Assembly (NCBI GenBank): GCA_035771165.1
Contig: JAWNZC010000419.1
Coordinates: 3,115,001 to 3,179,000 of the forward strand
From: Paragorgia papillata
Taxonomy: Eukaryota > Cnidaria > Anthozoa > Scleralcyonacea > Coralliidae
Reading direction: 5' to 3'
Length of the DNA: 64,000 bases
This document shows positions 1 to 24,900 of the stretch, piece by piece (the stretch's first letter is position 1; each line of letters begins with the position of its first letter). The notes below the pieces were generated by a model. The model ran no database searches and had not been told where the DNA came from. It worked only from the letters and a program-made list of their open reading frames with translations. The position numbers and the translations under genes were made by a program.

Positions 1-1
1 C

Positions 2-12840
<12,839 letters not shown>

Positions 12841-13104
12841 AGAGGTGAAACTGAACAGTCACATTTTTAGAGAGGGTTGCTTGGTTCTACTCTTGTTGTG
12901 GACTTTGTCTTCGCGCAAAGGACTGGGCTCTTTGGTCACGTGCAAAGGATTGAGGGTGCAACTTTGATGGAGAACGTTAGATCATATTGAGTTAACGTAC
13001 GAATTGAAACTGGAGTCGTTGATGCCAGGGGTTATTAGTTGGTTAACCAGACCCAGTCCTGAAGGATGGTGCCGTGTGTGACTTTGAGCGAACGAAAAAA
13101 ACGA

Positions 13105-13500
13105 ATGAACGAACCAACCAACCAACCAACCAACCAACCAACCAACCGGTTACCAACCAACCAACAAACAAACAAACAAACAAACTTATCAACCAACTAC
13201 CTAGCTAACAAACAAACAAACAAACAAACAAACCAACAAACCAACCGGTTATCAACCAATAAACAAACAAACAAACAAACTAATCAACCAACTAATTAAT
13301 TAATCAATCAACCAACCAACTACCTAATTAACCAACTAACAAACTAACCAAGAACCTAATTAACCAACCAACCAACGAACCAACCAACCAACCAACCAAC
13401 CAACCAACCAACCAACCAACCAGCCAACCAGCCAGCCAACCAACCAACCAACCAACCAACCAACCAACCAACCAACCAACCAACCAACCAACCAACCTAG
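13105..13500. repeat. (AACC)n/(AAAC)n tract in gene 1 3' flank
   Basis: Mixed AACC, AAAC and AATC tetramers, starting about 260 bp after the stop codon and possibly within the 3' UTR. From 13500 to about 13970 I see no gene or repeat. Confidence 0.93.
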
Positions 13501-14034
13501 AAACCTAGAAACCCAAACTTTCTGGAGCTAGGGACTTGCTATTGTTGTGTTTTATTTTGTTGATAGACCGTTAGCTCATACAATACAGTACAGTACTGGT
13601 CTTGGTTCGTTTGTTAACACAATATGATCTAACGCTGACCAACTTAGAGGCGTGGAGTTCTTACAGAAAGCACTCTAAACTGGCTTTATAGTTGAAATGA
13701 GCGACGAGGATGTGGTTACTATTAACAATAAAGCCAAGAAATGACTCGTACTCCGACTCAACGACTTGAAATTGGGAAAATAACTGGGACCTAGTGTTTA
13801 AAACTAACGTGTTTATACATTGAACCATATTGTAAGATAGTACCGTATTACCAATTTAGATAAGATAGTTGGATTAATGTGGTTTGAATAGTCAAACTAG
13901 GGTTACATTAGGACGCTAAATAAATGTACAATGTACAAAATTGGAGAAATTTTATACAGATATTAAGAACAGCATGTTGTGAAAATTAGGATTTGGATCC
14001 GAACTGCGCTGTGTTTTTTGATGTGTTGTGCTGC

Positions 14035-14525
14035 ACTGCACTGCACTGCGATGTTCTGTTCTGTTCTGTTCTGTTCTGTTCTGTTCTGTTCTGTTCTGTT
14101 CTGTTCTGTTCTGCTGCTCTGCTCTGCTCTGTTCTGTTCTGTTCTGTTCTGTTCTGTTCTGCTGCTCTGCTCTGCTCTGTTCTGTTCTGTTCTGTTCTGT
14201 TCTGTTCTGTTCTGTTCTGTTCTGTTCTGTTCTGTTCTGCTGCTCTGCTCTGCTCTGCTCTGCTCTGCACTGCTCTGCTCTGCTCTGCTCTGTTCTGTTC
14301 TGTTCTGTTCTGTTCTGTTCTGTTCTGTTCTGTTCTGTTCTGTTCTGTTCTGTTCTGTTCTGCTGCTCTGCTCTGCACTGTTCTGTTCGGCTCTGCTCTG
14401 CTCTGCTCTGCTCTGCTCTGCTCTGCTCTGCTCTGCTCTGCTCTACTCTGCTCAGTTCTGCTCTGCTCTGCTCTGCTCTGCTCTGCTCTGCTCAGTTCTG
14501 TTCTGCTCTGCTCTGCTCTGCATTT
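14035..14525. repeat. (TTCTG)n/(CTCTG)n pentamer tract
   Basis: Blocks of TTCTG and CTCTG alternate. Flanked on both sides by near-identical GGATTTGGAT(T/C)CGAACTGCGCTGTGTTTTT words (about 13990 and 14525), so the array sits between direct repeats. Long open frames here are artefacts of the period. Unit B copy at 34498-34985. Confidence 0.95.
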
Positions 14526-14689
14526 GGATTTGGATTCGAACTGCGCTGTGTTTTTGCTATACTGGACTCCACTGCTATACACTGCACTGCAGTACACTAT
14601 TGACACTGCATTGGACTACACTTCACTCAAACATAACCACAACTACCACATATAATTACCTCCAGGTTTTCACAGTGTTCTGGAGGGAA

Positions 14690-15650
14690 TCACAATCCAA
14701 GACAAAATTATAGGCGTACATGAAGTAGAAACCGAAAAACAAGATGGTGGCCGAACCAGTGGGACAAGAAGTTTGTATTTTAAACCTATTTCTTCAGTTT
14801 AAAAAATACGTTTGCTTATTAACTAAGCCATCAACAGTTGGTCACTATGCCTATGATTGGTAAATTAACTTTGGCCATCAGTAATCTAGGAAGAAATAAG
14901 GATAAAAACCAATGGACAGGCTGCACAGTGGTACAGAATGGAGGGTTTTACAAAAGGTCAGAATTCTAATTCAAGTAAGTCTACAGCGCTGTATTTAGAG
15001 TAATTCAATAATTCCTTTGTAATTAAATCTGTTTTATATGTAACGGCCGCGATCGCTCAAGAATGAACTTGGCAATCTAAGCGATCATATACAAACCATC
15101 AAACGATACGTAAGTTCAGGGATTCTGGCGATTGACGCGATTCCAGTGATCAAAAATGTTCAACGATCGTTGTGATTATGTGGAAACAGTGGTTCAGCGA
15201 TCGTAGGCGCTTACAACAGTTATTAAGGAGATCACTGCCTCATGAGCGCCGCCATCTTGAATTTGATGACGTCAAATGGTTATTGTCCCGACAGGGGCGC
15301 ACATCGGTGGGGTGGGTGGGAGACTGAGTGTGACACCCCTCGACACTTGAAAGTTGCTTGAAAAAGTCAGTCCCAGATCGATTGTCTATCTTTTCAATCC
15401 TTTACTGCTTTTTGAGAAGGCTTAACGGATGAGTTTAAGTGGAGATGGTAAGCTGATCAATTATAGACTAAATATTAAACAAAAAAAGCCGTCCCGGAAT
15501 GAAAAGCACCCACCAAAAATGTTTTGAATGTGTGTCTTGAAACAATGAGACCATTGTCGTGGAAGAATAAGTTCAACCATTTTACATCATCAAATTTAAG
15601 ATCTGACGAAATTATCTGACGTACACGGAGGCAAACCACGGAGACAGTTA
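14690..15650. other. Intergenic region without a supported gene
   Basis: Contains a repeated segment (about 15045-15330: GCGATCGCTCAAGAATGAAC to GATGACGTCAAATGGTTATT) that recurs at 35505-35790 and, diverged, at 46525-46800. It is rich in CGATC words and includes a CRE-like TGACGTCA. I find no convincing coding frame. Confidence 0.5.
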
Positions 15651-15654
15651 GCTG

Positions 15655-16340
15655 GGCACTGGGCGACCGATTTTTATCGCCCAACTAAATTTTGGGCTTT
15701 TGACTAAAATCGTTACGTGTGCGGTAGAGGTGTGCGAATCCAATCCGAATCCGATCCGATCGGATTCGGATCGGATTCGGACTAAACTTTTATCGTTCGG
15801 ATCGGATCGGATTTTGTTCTTTTTCTCTCGGATCGGATCGGATTTTGTTCTTTTTCCCCAGATCGGATCGAATCGGATTTTGCACTTTTTTACCCGCATT
15901 ACATTCACTTTTGTCATTGTTTTTGTCACAAAATTAACAAATTCACTAGTTGTATGCACGTTGCACAATATATGAAGGCGAGTATTACATAAGATTATTA
16001 TTGTATAGTAGTTTTCTTAAATTTATTTGTTCATTGGTTTTCTTTTCGGAAAGTTTGCGCAATTATTGCAACATATATCCGGTGTTTTAATTTTATCGGA
16101 TCGGATCGGATTTGAGCAGCTGTTTTCGGATCGGATCGGACGACGATTTTGTGGCTTCGGATCGGATCGGATTCGGATTGACAGTTTTCACAAACCCTCG
16201 GATTACAAGGGGTCAATCCGATCCGACGCACACCACTAGTGTGCGGTGTCGTTATTGAACAATTTTTATCGGCCGATTTTTATCGGACAATATCAAACTG
16301 ATTTGATATTGTCCGATTAAAATCGGTCAAGATATCGCAT
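15655..16340. mobile_element. Foldback element with ATCGG-rich arms
   Basis: GTAGAGGTGTGCGAATCCAA near 15723 and its inverse CGCACACCACTA near 16227 bound arms made of CGGAT/CGGATT words. Outer words TTTTATCG and CGATAAAA pair further out, and a near-perfect hairpin (ATATCAAACTGATTTGATAT) lies near 16290. Unit B copy at about 36150-36810. Confidence 0.6.
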
Positions 16341-17636
16341 CATGCCGTGTGTGGCGATTACCAATTAAAGAAGTTATTTGATTTGATGATCGCCTAAAAA
16401 AGAAGGAATCAGGAATGGGTTAATCACTTGTTATAACCAATTGCTGCCTAGGATGTCTGAGGATTCTCTCTGACGAGTAAAATCGTCTGACGTTAGACAG
16501 AGTAAAATAAGAACCGTCGACTTTGGTAGTAACATAATTAAACTACACCGAATTTCTCAACAAATTAAAACTTTCTCAACTTACTTCATTATTTACAGTT
16601 TATAAACTTTAAATGAAAATTAAAACAATGAAAATTTGCCTGAACCAATCAGATACGTCGTCCCAATAGCTGCGTACTGACTGTTGAGTACAGAAAAACG
16701 TGCTAGCTTCCTTCTTGCATCACAAAGCAGCGATCGTCGCGTGTGCCGAAAAGACTTTCTCATTTTTGGTTTCAGCATCTAACACTGCAGCCGGGCAATT
16801 CAGTCGCTTCTTCTTTGCTGACGCTTCTCGCGCACCACCAAGAGGAAAACCACACTTTTCGCAGCTGATGGGTTGCCGCCAACGAGTAGTAAACTCTTGG
16901 GAACAGTTTGGACATGAACCAGTTCCTCGCAGTTAGTCCACGACATTCTAGGATGTCGACGACATTTGGTGGAACCTTACTCGACCTCTTATGAACACTA
17001 TTAGTCTTTCAAAAATCATTAATAATTCATGAGGAAAATTCAAAAGAAATTAAAGTTTAATAAGTGTCTTTATATGTGATAAAGATACCTCCTGATTTAC
17101 ATAAACTTTAGTTTTGATTTTCTCGGCTTAGACAAGGTTATTTTTCAAACTTACTACGCCAATGAACTTACCAAGTGGTTCATTTTTGAAGCCGTTCAAT
17201 AAACTCGCAGTTCGTGTTTTACCAGATAGAAAAACACTCGGCTTCGCCTCGTGTCTTTAACAGTACTTCTCAAACTCATTAATAATTCATGAACCAAAAA
17301 CAAAAGAAATTAATGTTTAATCAGTGCTTTGAAATCGGAGGAAAAGTACTAGTACCTTGAAATAATGCAAAATACGTTTTCAAAGTCTTGGGACTTTGAA
17401 ATAAGGCAAATTATATTACGTTTCAGAGGTATCTTCGGAGTTTTGAGTTTGAGAAGTCAGTTCAAATACTCGACGTCGGACTTTACCGGGATTACAAAGC
17501 CCTCGTGCATTAAAAAGGCTCGCCTTTGGCTCGCCTTTTCAAAAAGCACTCGGACTTTGAAATCCCGGTAAAGTCCTCCGTCTCGTATTTGAACTATTAC
17601 ATAAACATTCAGTTATCCTTCAGCAGCGTATATATG
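16340..17636. other. Intergenic region with short dispersed repeats
   Basis: Apart from the minus-strand zinc-ribbon copy at 16720-16997, it holds CTCATTAATAATTCATGA repeats (about 17020 and 17276), a CTCGGCTTCGCCTCG palindrome (17237) and CGCCTTTGGCTCGCCTTTTC near 17521. No other gene seen. Confidence 0.45.
16720..16997 (-). pseudogene. Minus-strand zinc-ribbon exon, frameshifted copy (unit A)
   Basis: Counterpart of 37202-37484. Five bases (AATCC in unit B) are missing near 16926, which breaks the frame between ECRGLTA and GSCPNC. The CPNC/CEKC part is otherwise conserved. Confidence 0.5.
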
Positions 17637-17870
17637 TGAAGAAGAATGCTTTCAAATGAAGTCGAATCACTGCTGTAGAGAAAAGTTTTCTGACTGCCCC
17701 AACCGGGAATCGAACCCAAGTTCTCTGGTTTAACGTACCAGCGCTCTACCTCTGAGCTATTGGGACTCCCGAGGCAGTCACTGAGAAATATCCATATGAC
17801 TGCCTCAGTCGGAAAACGTTTCTCTATACAACACGCAGTGATTCGACTTCATTTGAAATTCTTCTTCTTC
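17637..17870. mobile_element. Foldback element carrying a tRNA (unit A)
   Basis: Inverted termini of about 60-75 bp (TTCAAATGAAGTCGAATCAC on the left, complement on the right). Inside the left arm a tRNA cloverleaf on the minus strand is bounded by ACTGCC / GGCAGT words that themselves pair. Confidence 0.8.
17695..17766 (-). tRNA. tRNA-like gene, apparent anticodon GTT (Asn), inside a foldback element
   Basis: 72 nt fold as a full cloverleaf: acceptor GTCCCAA/TTGGGGC with one G-U, D stem GCTC/GAGC, anticodon stem CTGGT/ACCAG, loop ACGTTAA, variable AGAAC, T arm TTGGG-TTCGATT-CCCGG. Box B is canonical (GGTTCGATT). The D loop here is AGAGGTA, while the second copy has the more normal AGTGGTA. 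Position 33 is C instead of the near-universal U, so decoding function is doubtful. Confidence 0.65.
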
Positions 17871-18165
17871 GCTATTAGTCTATTATCCTCTATGGCAAAA
17901 CTATGGCAAAATCTCCGAGTATCGAAAGCGAAATAACAAAAGCGCAGTGAATACAAATAGCAACAGGAATTAAGTACGCGTGTGGTGGCCAGTGCCCACC
18001 TGATATAGCTTTAACCAATCACAGTACTTGCGACCTTGACGACCCAAGCATCCAGATCTCAACCAATCAGAGACCTCCTTCCGATAGCTGCGTATTATCC
18101 GGTTTACACAAACGAGGAAGACTTCAGTGTTGGATTGTTTGACGTTTTGCTAGTGCGAGAACACT

Positions 18166-18241
18166 ATGGTTAATTTTATTGTACATTTAACGTCATTGGC
18201 GACCATTTTGCTAAGCTGTTCTCATTTCAGGAATAGTGAAG
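18166..18241 (+). CDS. Gene 2 exon E1: signal peptide
   Basis: The first ATG opens MVNFIVHLTSLATILLSCSH, a short N-region followed by a hydrophobic core, which fits an ER signal peptide. The exon is 76 nt with phase-1 donor GAAG/GTATGT. Copies at 38669-38744 and 49336-49411 keep the start, length and donor. Confidence 0.88.
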
Positions 18242-20536
18242 GTATGTACAAAGCACAATTAGGCCTACGCTAAACGTCGCACAATAGACGAATTTAATTC
18301 AGACGAATTTAATTGTTTGAATTTTATTCGACCAAATCGATTAAATTGACACACGAATTAACACTTTGAAGCCTGACGACGAGTCTTTAAGGTTTATTCT
18401 GGCTAACGCCAGACGATTTTATTCAGCACAGGGAGGGGTCCAGGCCTCAAAGTGTTAAAGGTTTATTCTGGCTAACGCCAGACGATTTTATTCAGCACAG
18501 GGAGAGGTCCAGGCCTCAAAGTGTTAAAACCTATCTCTTTAACACTTTGTAGCCTGACGACGAGTCTTTAAGGTTTATTCTGGCTAACGCCAGACGATTT
18601 TATTCAGCACAGGGAGAGCTAGGTCCAGGCATCAAAGTGTTAAATTCGTCTCGGCCTAAATTCGTCTGAGTCGACGGATAATGCGACGATAATCGTGTTC
18701 GAGTTCCGTAGAACAGAACAGACAAGGAAGTTTTCTTTGTTTTGTGAGCTCTTGGTCGGAACTAATGAGTAATAACTTTAATTAACACAAAGGAAACTTT
18801 CCTGCCCATTCCCAGTGGCGTGGTGGCAGGGGGGCGCCAAAACTTAACAAAATAAACCTATTTCTTTGTATAGCTAGGTCTTCAATGGGGGGATATAAAG
18901 ATCTGAAATTTGTAATCTTTTGTGTTTTCTATGAAGTTTTATAATCTTCAGAATTCTGTAAAATCTCGCACCAAAATGCAGGAAATGGCATATCAGAGAC
19001 TCTAGATTTCAAAATTTTCCAGGGTAGCATGCCCCCGAACCCCCCTAGAGGTTTGGCGCTATTTCGCCGCTTGCATTGGCGTGGTCTTTGAGAGAACCCG
19101 TTCTCTAAAACAAAAAATGTGCTAACTAGAGTATTGTTTTGCATGTGGCCTTTCCCTTGCAGGTCAGCTGCTTGACGGATGTCACCCTCATACATCGTTT
19201 GGCAAAGAAGCGATCGTGAGTCCTCCCGCAAACAAACCTCTTGACAACGTAGTTATAGAATGCCCGAAGGCCCCGCCAAAAGTCGTTTTTGAGATCAGAT
19301 ACATCAACAGTTCTTTGTGTGTTTGCGGTAGAACTACTACTAGAGGAGGCGGAAAACATTTTTCTTGTGAATCTAAATTAGCCATGAAGGTTAGAGTCAA
19401 AGCGTCTTCAAATACTACGCAGACTAGCAACATCATTTGTAAGTTTACTATGCGTTATCGTCGCCGAGGATCTGGAGCTGAGAAAGTCGACCTAAACTTA
19501 ATATTGTCACCTGGAGGCTTGGTTTTTGGAAACTCGACTGTTGTTCAATCAGGAGAAACCCAGTCTCTTGTAAAGTCGTCGACTCTGGCTAAAAGAACGT
19601 CGGATGGCGTAGTCTCAGTTTTTGAAGTTTCGCCGTCGAATGCTGTTGCCCCAGCAACTTCACGTGATCTTGCTACCACACCAGTGGCGCAACCAAGGTT
19701 GGTTTTTTGTTAGGGCCTGTTCACATGAAGGTATAGGGTGACCCTACTGGAACGTGTACCAGAAGCCTAGTCGGCCCGAGAGCGTTATCTGGCTATCGAA
19801 GGTAGCAGTTACAGTGTCCTCACTTGGTGAATTAGCTCTGTGTCTGAGATACGTACCGAAACGTACTAAACTTACTTAAACGTACTAAACTTACTTAAAC
19901 GTACCCCAACGTACTTGAACATACCCAAACGTACACAAACGTACCTAAACGTACTCAAACGTACACAAACGTACTTGAACATACCCAAACGTACACAAAC
20001 GTACCTAAACGTACTCAAACGTACCCAAACGTACTTGAACGTACCCAAACGTACTCAAACGTACTCAAACGTACCCAAACGTACCTAAACGTACTTAAAC
20101 GTACTTGAACATACCCAAACGCTCAAACGTACTCAAACGTACCCAAACGTACTTGAACGTACCCAAACGTACTCAAACGTACCCAAACGTACTTAAACGT
20201 ACCCAAAATTACGTGAACCCCCGCAAACGTACCCAAACGTACCCAAAGGTATCCAAACGTACCCAAACGTACCCAAACGTACTTGAATCTACCCAAATTA
20301 ACGTACCATAACGTACCCAAACGTACTTAACGAAGCGTAGCATGTATTATCTTTTTTGTATTGTAGCTTTCTGAGTTTAACTGTTGTTTCGTCAAGAGAA
20401 ATTCATTCCACCATAATTGGTGAGGTCGCTCTTCTTGGATATCCATCGTCAGATGTTGTTGCAAAGACACCATTAAGGTTGGTTTTTACTTTACTTGTTT
20501 AGCTCTGAAAATTGTATTGAGTGATTGGTTGACTAG

Positions 20537-20591
<55 letters not shown>

Positions 20592-21888
20592 ATTGGTTGG
20601 TTGATTGATTGATTGATTGGTTGGTTGGTTGGTTGATTGGTGGTTGGTTGGTTGGTTGGTTGGTTGATTGATGGTTGGTTGGTTGGTTGGTTGATTGATT
20701 GGTGGTTGGTTGGTTGGTTAGTTGGTGGTTGATTGGTTGATTGTTGGTGGTTGGTTGGTTAGTTCATTAGTTGGTTAGTTGGTTGATTGATTGATTGATT
20801 GGTTGGTTGGTTGGTTGGTGGTTAGTGTCTGTGTCCGTGTCCGTGTCCGTGTCCGTGTCCGTGTCTGTGTCTGTGTCTGTGTCTGTGTCTCTGTCTGTGT
20901 CTTTGTCTGTGTCTGTAGTTTGCTAATTTTAATGCCTTCTTTTCACAGTTCACCATTGTCAATCGTATCGCCGTCCTTTTACACTACGTCAATTTCCCCT
21001 AGAATACTTTCCACCCATCCTTTATTAATCGCGTCTTCCTCGCTTGATTCCTCTGTGTCAAAAGCCACTTCAGTTATTCAAACTTCTCCAACCATTATTT
21101 TGTTCTCCTTGAGTTCAACCAAGTCGGCTGCTGATCGACCAAAGCAAGGTATTGAAACAGGATGTCGCTTTACTCTAGCTAACACCAAGGGTCGATTGCG
21201 GAAATGTCGTTTAACCCTTGTTTACCCTAATCAGTGTTTAAACGAGTTTTTAAATACATAGAAAAGCTGCTGACTGTGTTAATCGGCAATTAACTTGCAA
21301 TGTTGTGCTCGACGATGGTTAAATCCAAGGTTATAAGTCTTGTTTACACACTCACGTGCACTGTCTAATCTTTAGGAGAGAGTGTCTGTAACTCGTTCCA
21401 AACTATTTTGGGATATTCCAAAGTTGTGGTTTTTCCATATAACAGACCAAAAACAACAAAAATATAGAATGCCGGACATTTCTTTACTGTTAAATTATTC
21501 ATATTGTGCAAACAAAATAACAGAAATAAAATAAGTGTTTACATGAAACGTCCACCAGTAAGATAATCAGGCACAGGTACAGTATTTTCATACATTACAC
21601 CTCTATGATTGCTCAACATAAAATGTTTAGTGTCACAAGGCGTTTTTATGCGCACAGTTTCAAGTTATTTTTCTAAACAAACTTAGAGATATAACTGGAA
21701 TATCTTGCAAACGAAGAAATATACAAAAATGTTATAAAAGATCTTCTATTACAATTTTACGAGTTCTTTCAAATTAGACAAACTTCATTTTTATTGCCAA
21801 TATCATTTAAGGTGGCTTTCTATGGAAAATTTGCTCTGATTGGCTAATTCTTTCCTCGGCTATATGTAATCAGACACATAAATAAAGT

Positions 21889-21949
<61 letters not shown>

Positions 21950-24900
21950 ATTATTTATTTTAAGTTAAATATATGTAAGCAAGTATTCTGTTCATTTCGT
22001 TGTTAATTAGATGGTAATGTACCTTCTGTTGGTGTCTCTAAAACTGAGGTAAGCTTAATACTGTAAATAGACAACAGTCATTTAGAAGGATGCAGGTTGG
22101 ATCCCTCTCCGGGCCTCACAAATATTTCTGAGTATTTGAGCTTGATGAACGTGTACTGGATATCTATTAAGACCAGCACAACAGCTTGCTAGCCAGCACA
22201 ACGTTAGTACATATTTGGTACATATTTTTGGGATATACAGATGGAAATAGTGACAATAGGAATTTTGTAGGTGTCGTGGGTGGCTTGGTGGCGAGGAGCC
22301 TTTCAGAAACCACCAGGCTTATTGGTTGGAGGTCTTTTCGTGATTAACAGTTTTATATATATATATATATATATACATATACACACATACATGTACACAC
22401 ACATACACACACACATCACATACACACACACATCTAATGCGCTAAATAGTTGCAACACATTGCTATGTTTGTCCTATGTTTGTCATTTTCTTTAGTCTGC
22501 AATTACAGAAGGTATAAGGCAACTTCAACGTGGTGGCTTGGATAATAGAACAAAGGTAAGACGGAACTTGGTGTTGGTGTTGGTGGTGGTGTTAGTGATG
22601 TTGTTGGTGTTCGAATTGGTGGTGTTGGTGAGCGGGTGTTGATTGTGTTGTTGTTAGTGGTGGTGTTGGTGTTGGTGGTGTTGGTGGTGTTGGTGGTGTT
22701 GGTGGTGTTGGTGGTGTTGGTGGTGTTGGTGGTGTTGGTGGTGTTGGTGGTGTTGGTGGTGTTGGTGGTGTTGGTGGTGTTGGTGGTGTTGGTGTTGATT
22801 GTGTTGTTGTTAGTGTTAGTGTTAGTGGTGGTGTTGGTAGTAGTGGTGTTGGTAGTAGTGGTGTTGGTAGTAGTGGTGTTGGTAGTAGTGGTGTTGGTGG
22901 TGTTGGTGGGCGGGTGTTGATGGTGTTGTTGTTAGTGGTGGTGTTGGTAGTAGTGGTGTTGGTGGCGTTGGTGGGCGGGTGTTGATGGTGTTGTTGTTAG
23001 TGGTGGTAGTGGTGTTGGTAGTAGTGGTGTTGGTGGTGTTGGTGGGCGGGTGTTGATTGTGTTGTTGTTAGTGTTAGTTGTGGTGTTGGTAGTAGTTGTG
23101 TTGGTGGTGGTGGTGGTGGTGTTGGTGGGCGGGTGTTGATGGTATTGTTGTTAGTGGTGGTATTGGTAGTGGTGTTGTTGGTGTTGGTGTTTGTATTGGT
23201 GATTTTGTTGTTGTTCTTGGTGGTGGTGGTGGTGGTGGTGGTGGTGGTAGAGGTGCTAGTAGTAGTGGCGCTGTTGTTGTTGTTAATAATGTTGTTGGAT
23301 TAACCGTGACGTCATAACTGTATTTCACAACGTGTGCTTTTAGTTGCAGATGTTAGATGAGCTTGAACAACTAGGACTTGTTAGAGCCAGATCATTGACA
23401 CTTGGCAACAAAACTTTTGCTTCATTTATATCTCGGGTTGATAATTTTGGTATGATTTTTTATGTGTTGTTGCCGTGCCGTGCCATGCGTTGTGTTGTGT
23501 TGTGTTGTGTTGTGTTGTGTTGTGTTGTGTTGTGTTGTGTTGTGTTGTGTTGTGTTGTGTTGTGTTGCTGTGCTGTCTGTGCTGTGCTGGGCTGGGTTGT
23601 ACTGTGCTGTGTTGTGTTGTGCTGTGCTGCACTGCGCGCTTTGTTGTATATCTTATTTTATTGCTAGCTAACAGTAGTTCTTCTTTTCCTCTTTAGTGTT
23701 TGCGGCAATTGCTTTTAACTTGAATAAATTTCGTGGTTTTAATTTTCCTGGATCTTTGGAAAACGCAAGTCTATTTAAAGATGGAAGCATAACACTCCCG
23801 GATACAATATTCGGCTCCACCAAAGGTAAATCTACAGACAGACAGACAGACAGACAGACAGACTTGACAGACTTGACAGACTTGACAGACTTGACAGACT
23901 TGACAGACTTGACAGACTTGACAGACTTGACAGACTTGACAGACTTGACAGACTTGACAGACTTGACATACAGTACTTAACCAGACTTAACCAGACTAAC
24001 AGGCAATCAGGCTAATACAGGAACACACTAACAGACTGACTAACAGATTGACAAACTAACAAACAAACCACCAACAAACAAACAAACGAACAAACAAACA
24101 AACAAACAAACGAACAAACGAACAAACAAACAAACAAACAAACAAACAAACAAACAAACAAACAAACAAACAAACAAACAAACGAACAAACAAACAAACA
24201 AACAAACAAACAAACGAACAAACAAACAAACAAACAAACAAACGAACAAACAAACAAAGAAACAAACGAACAAACAGAGGTGACAAATTAACTTCGTGGC
24301 TGAGGTAGTAATCCAAAATCCAAAAATTTTATTCAATAAGTTCCTTACGTTATGTTCTAACTTTCTTTAAGGTCGTGCTTCTGTTGTAATTATGACGTTT
24401 AAGCCAGTGAAAGAGATGATTAAAAGAACTGGTAGTGATAAAAACCTGCTTGGCAGTGACGTCATAAGTGCAACTATAGAACCTCAAACTACTGGTAACT
24501 TGTCTAAACCGGTTAGACTGGTATTCAGAAACACAAAGGTACGTCAGATGAATAATGTAATCGTTGTAAGACCACGATAATAGTGAAACGTGTACTAGCA
24601 TAGGTGAACACACGTAAACTTTGATCCATTCGAGTATGCACTTTAGTTTATCTAAACATGCACTGTAACCTACGTTAGCCGCTATTTTCGAGAGCCTTAT
24701 TATTGAACTATTACTGTATTTCTGTGGAATTATGTTCTATTTTTTTTATCAATTATGTTTTTATTTCAGGATGCCAATAATAGTGAAAGACACTGTGTAT
24801 TCTGGGTTGAGGATAATAAGTAAGTATTGATGCAGATGTTAGATAAATTAAGATGGTTGCAAAACAAAGTTGAACGAACCACTGCAGTGTGTAATATGCT

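Noticed and set aside
13979..14713. Long overlapping frames on both strands (Cys-Ser-Val-Leu, Glu-Gln-Ser-Arg repeats)
   Set aside because: Pentamer repeats without stops stay open in several frames at once. No splice or start context, and unit B differs by block order.
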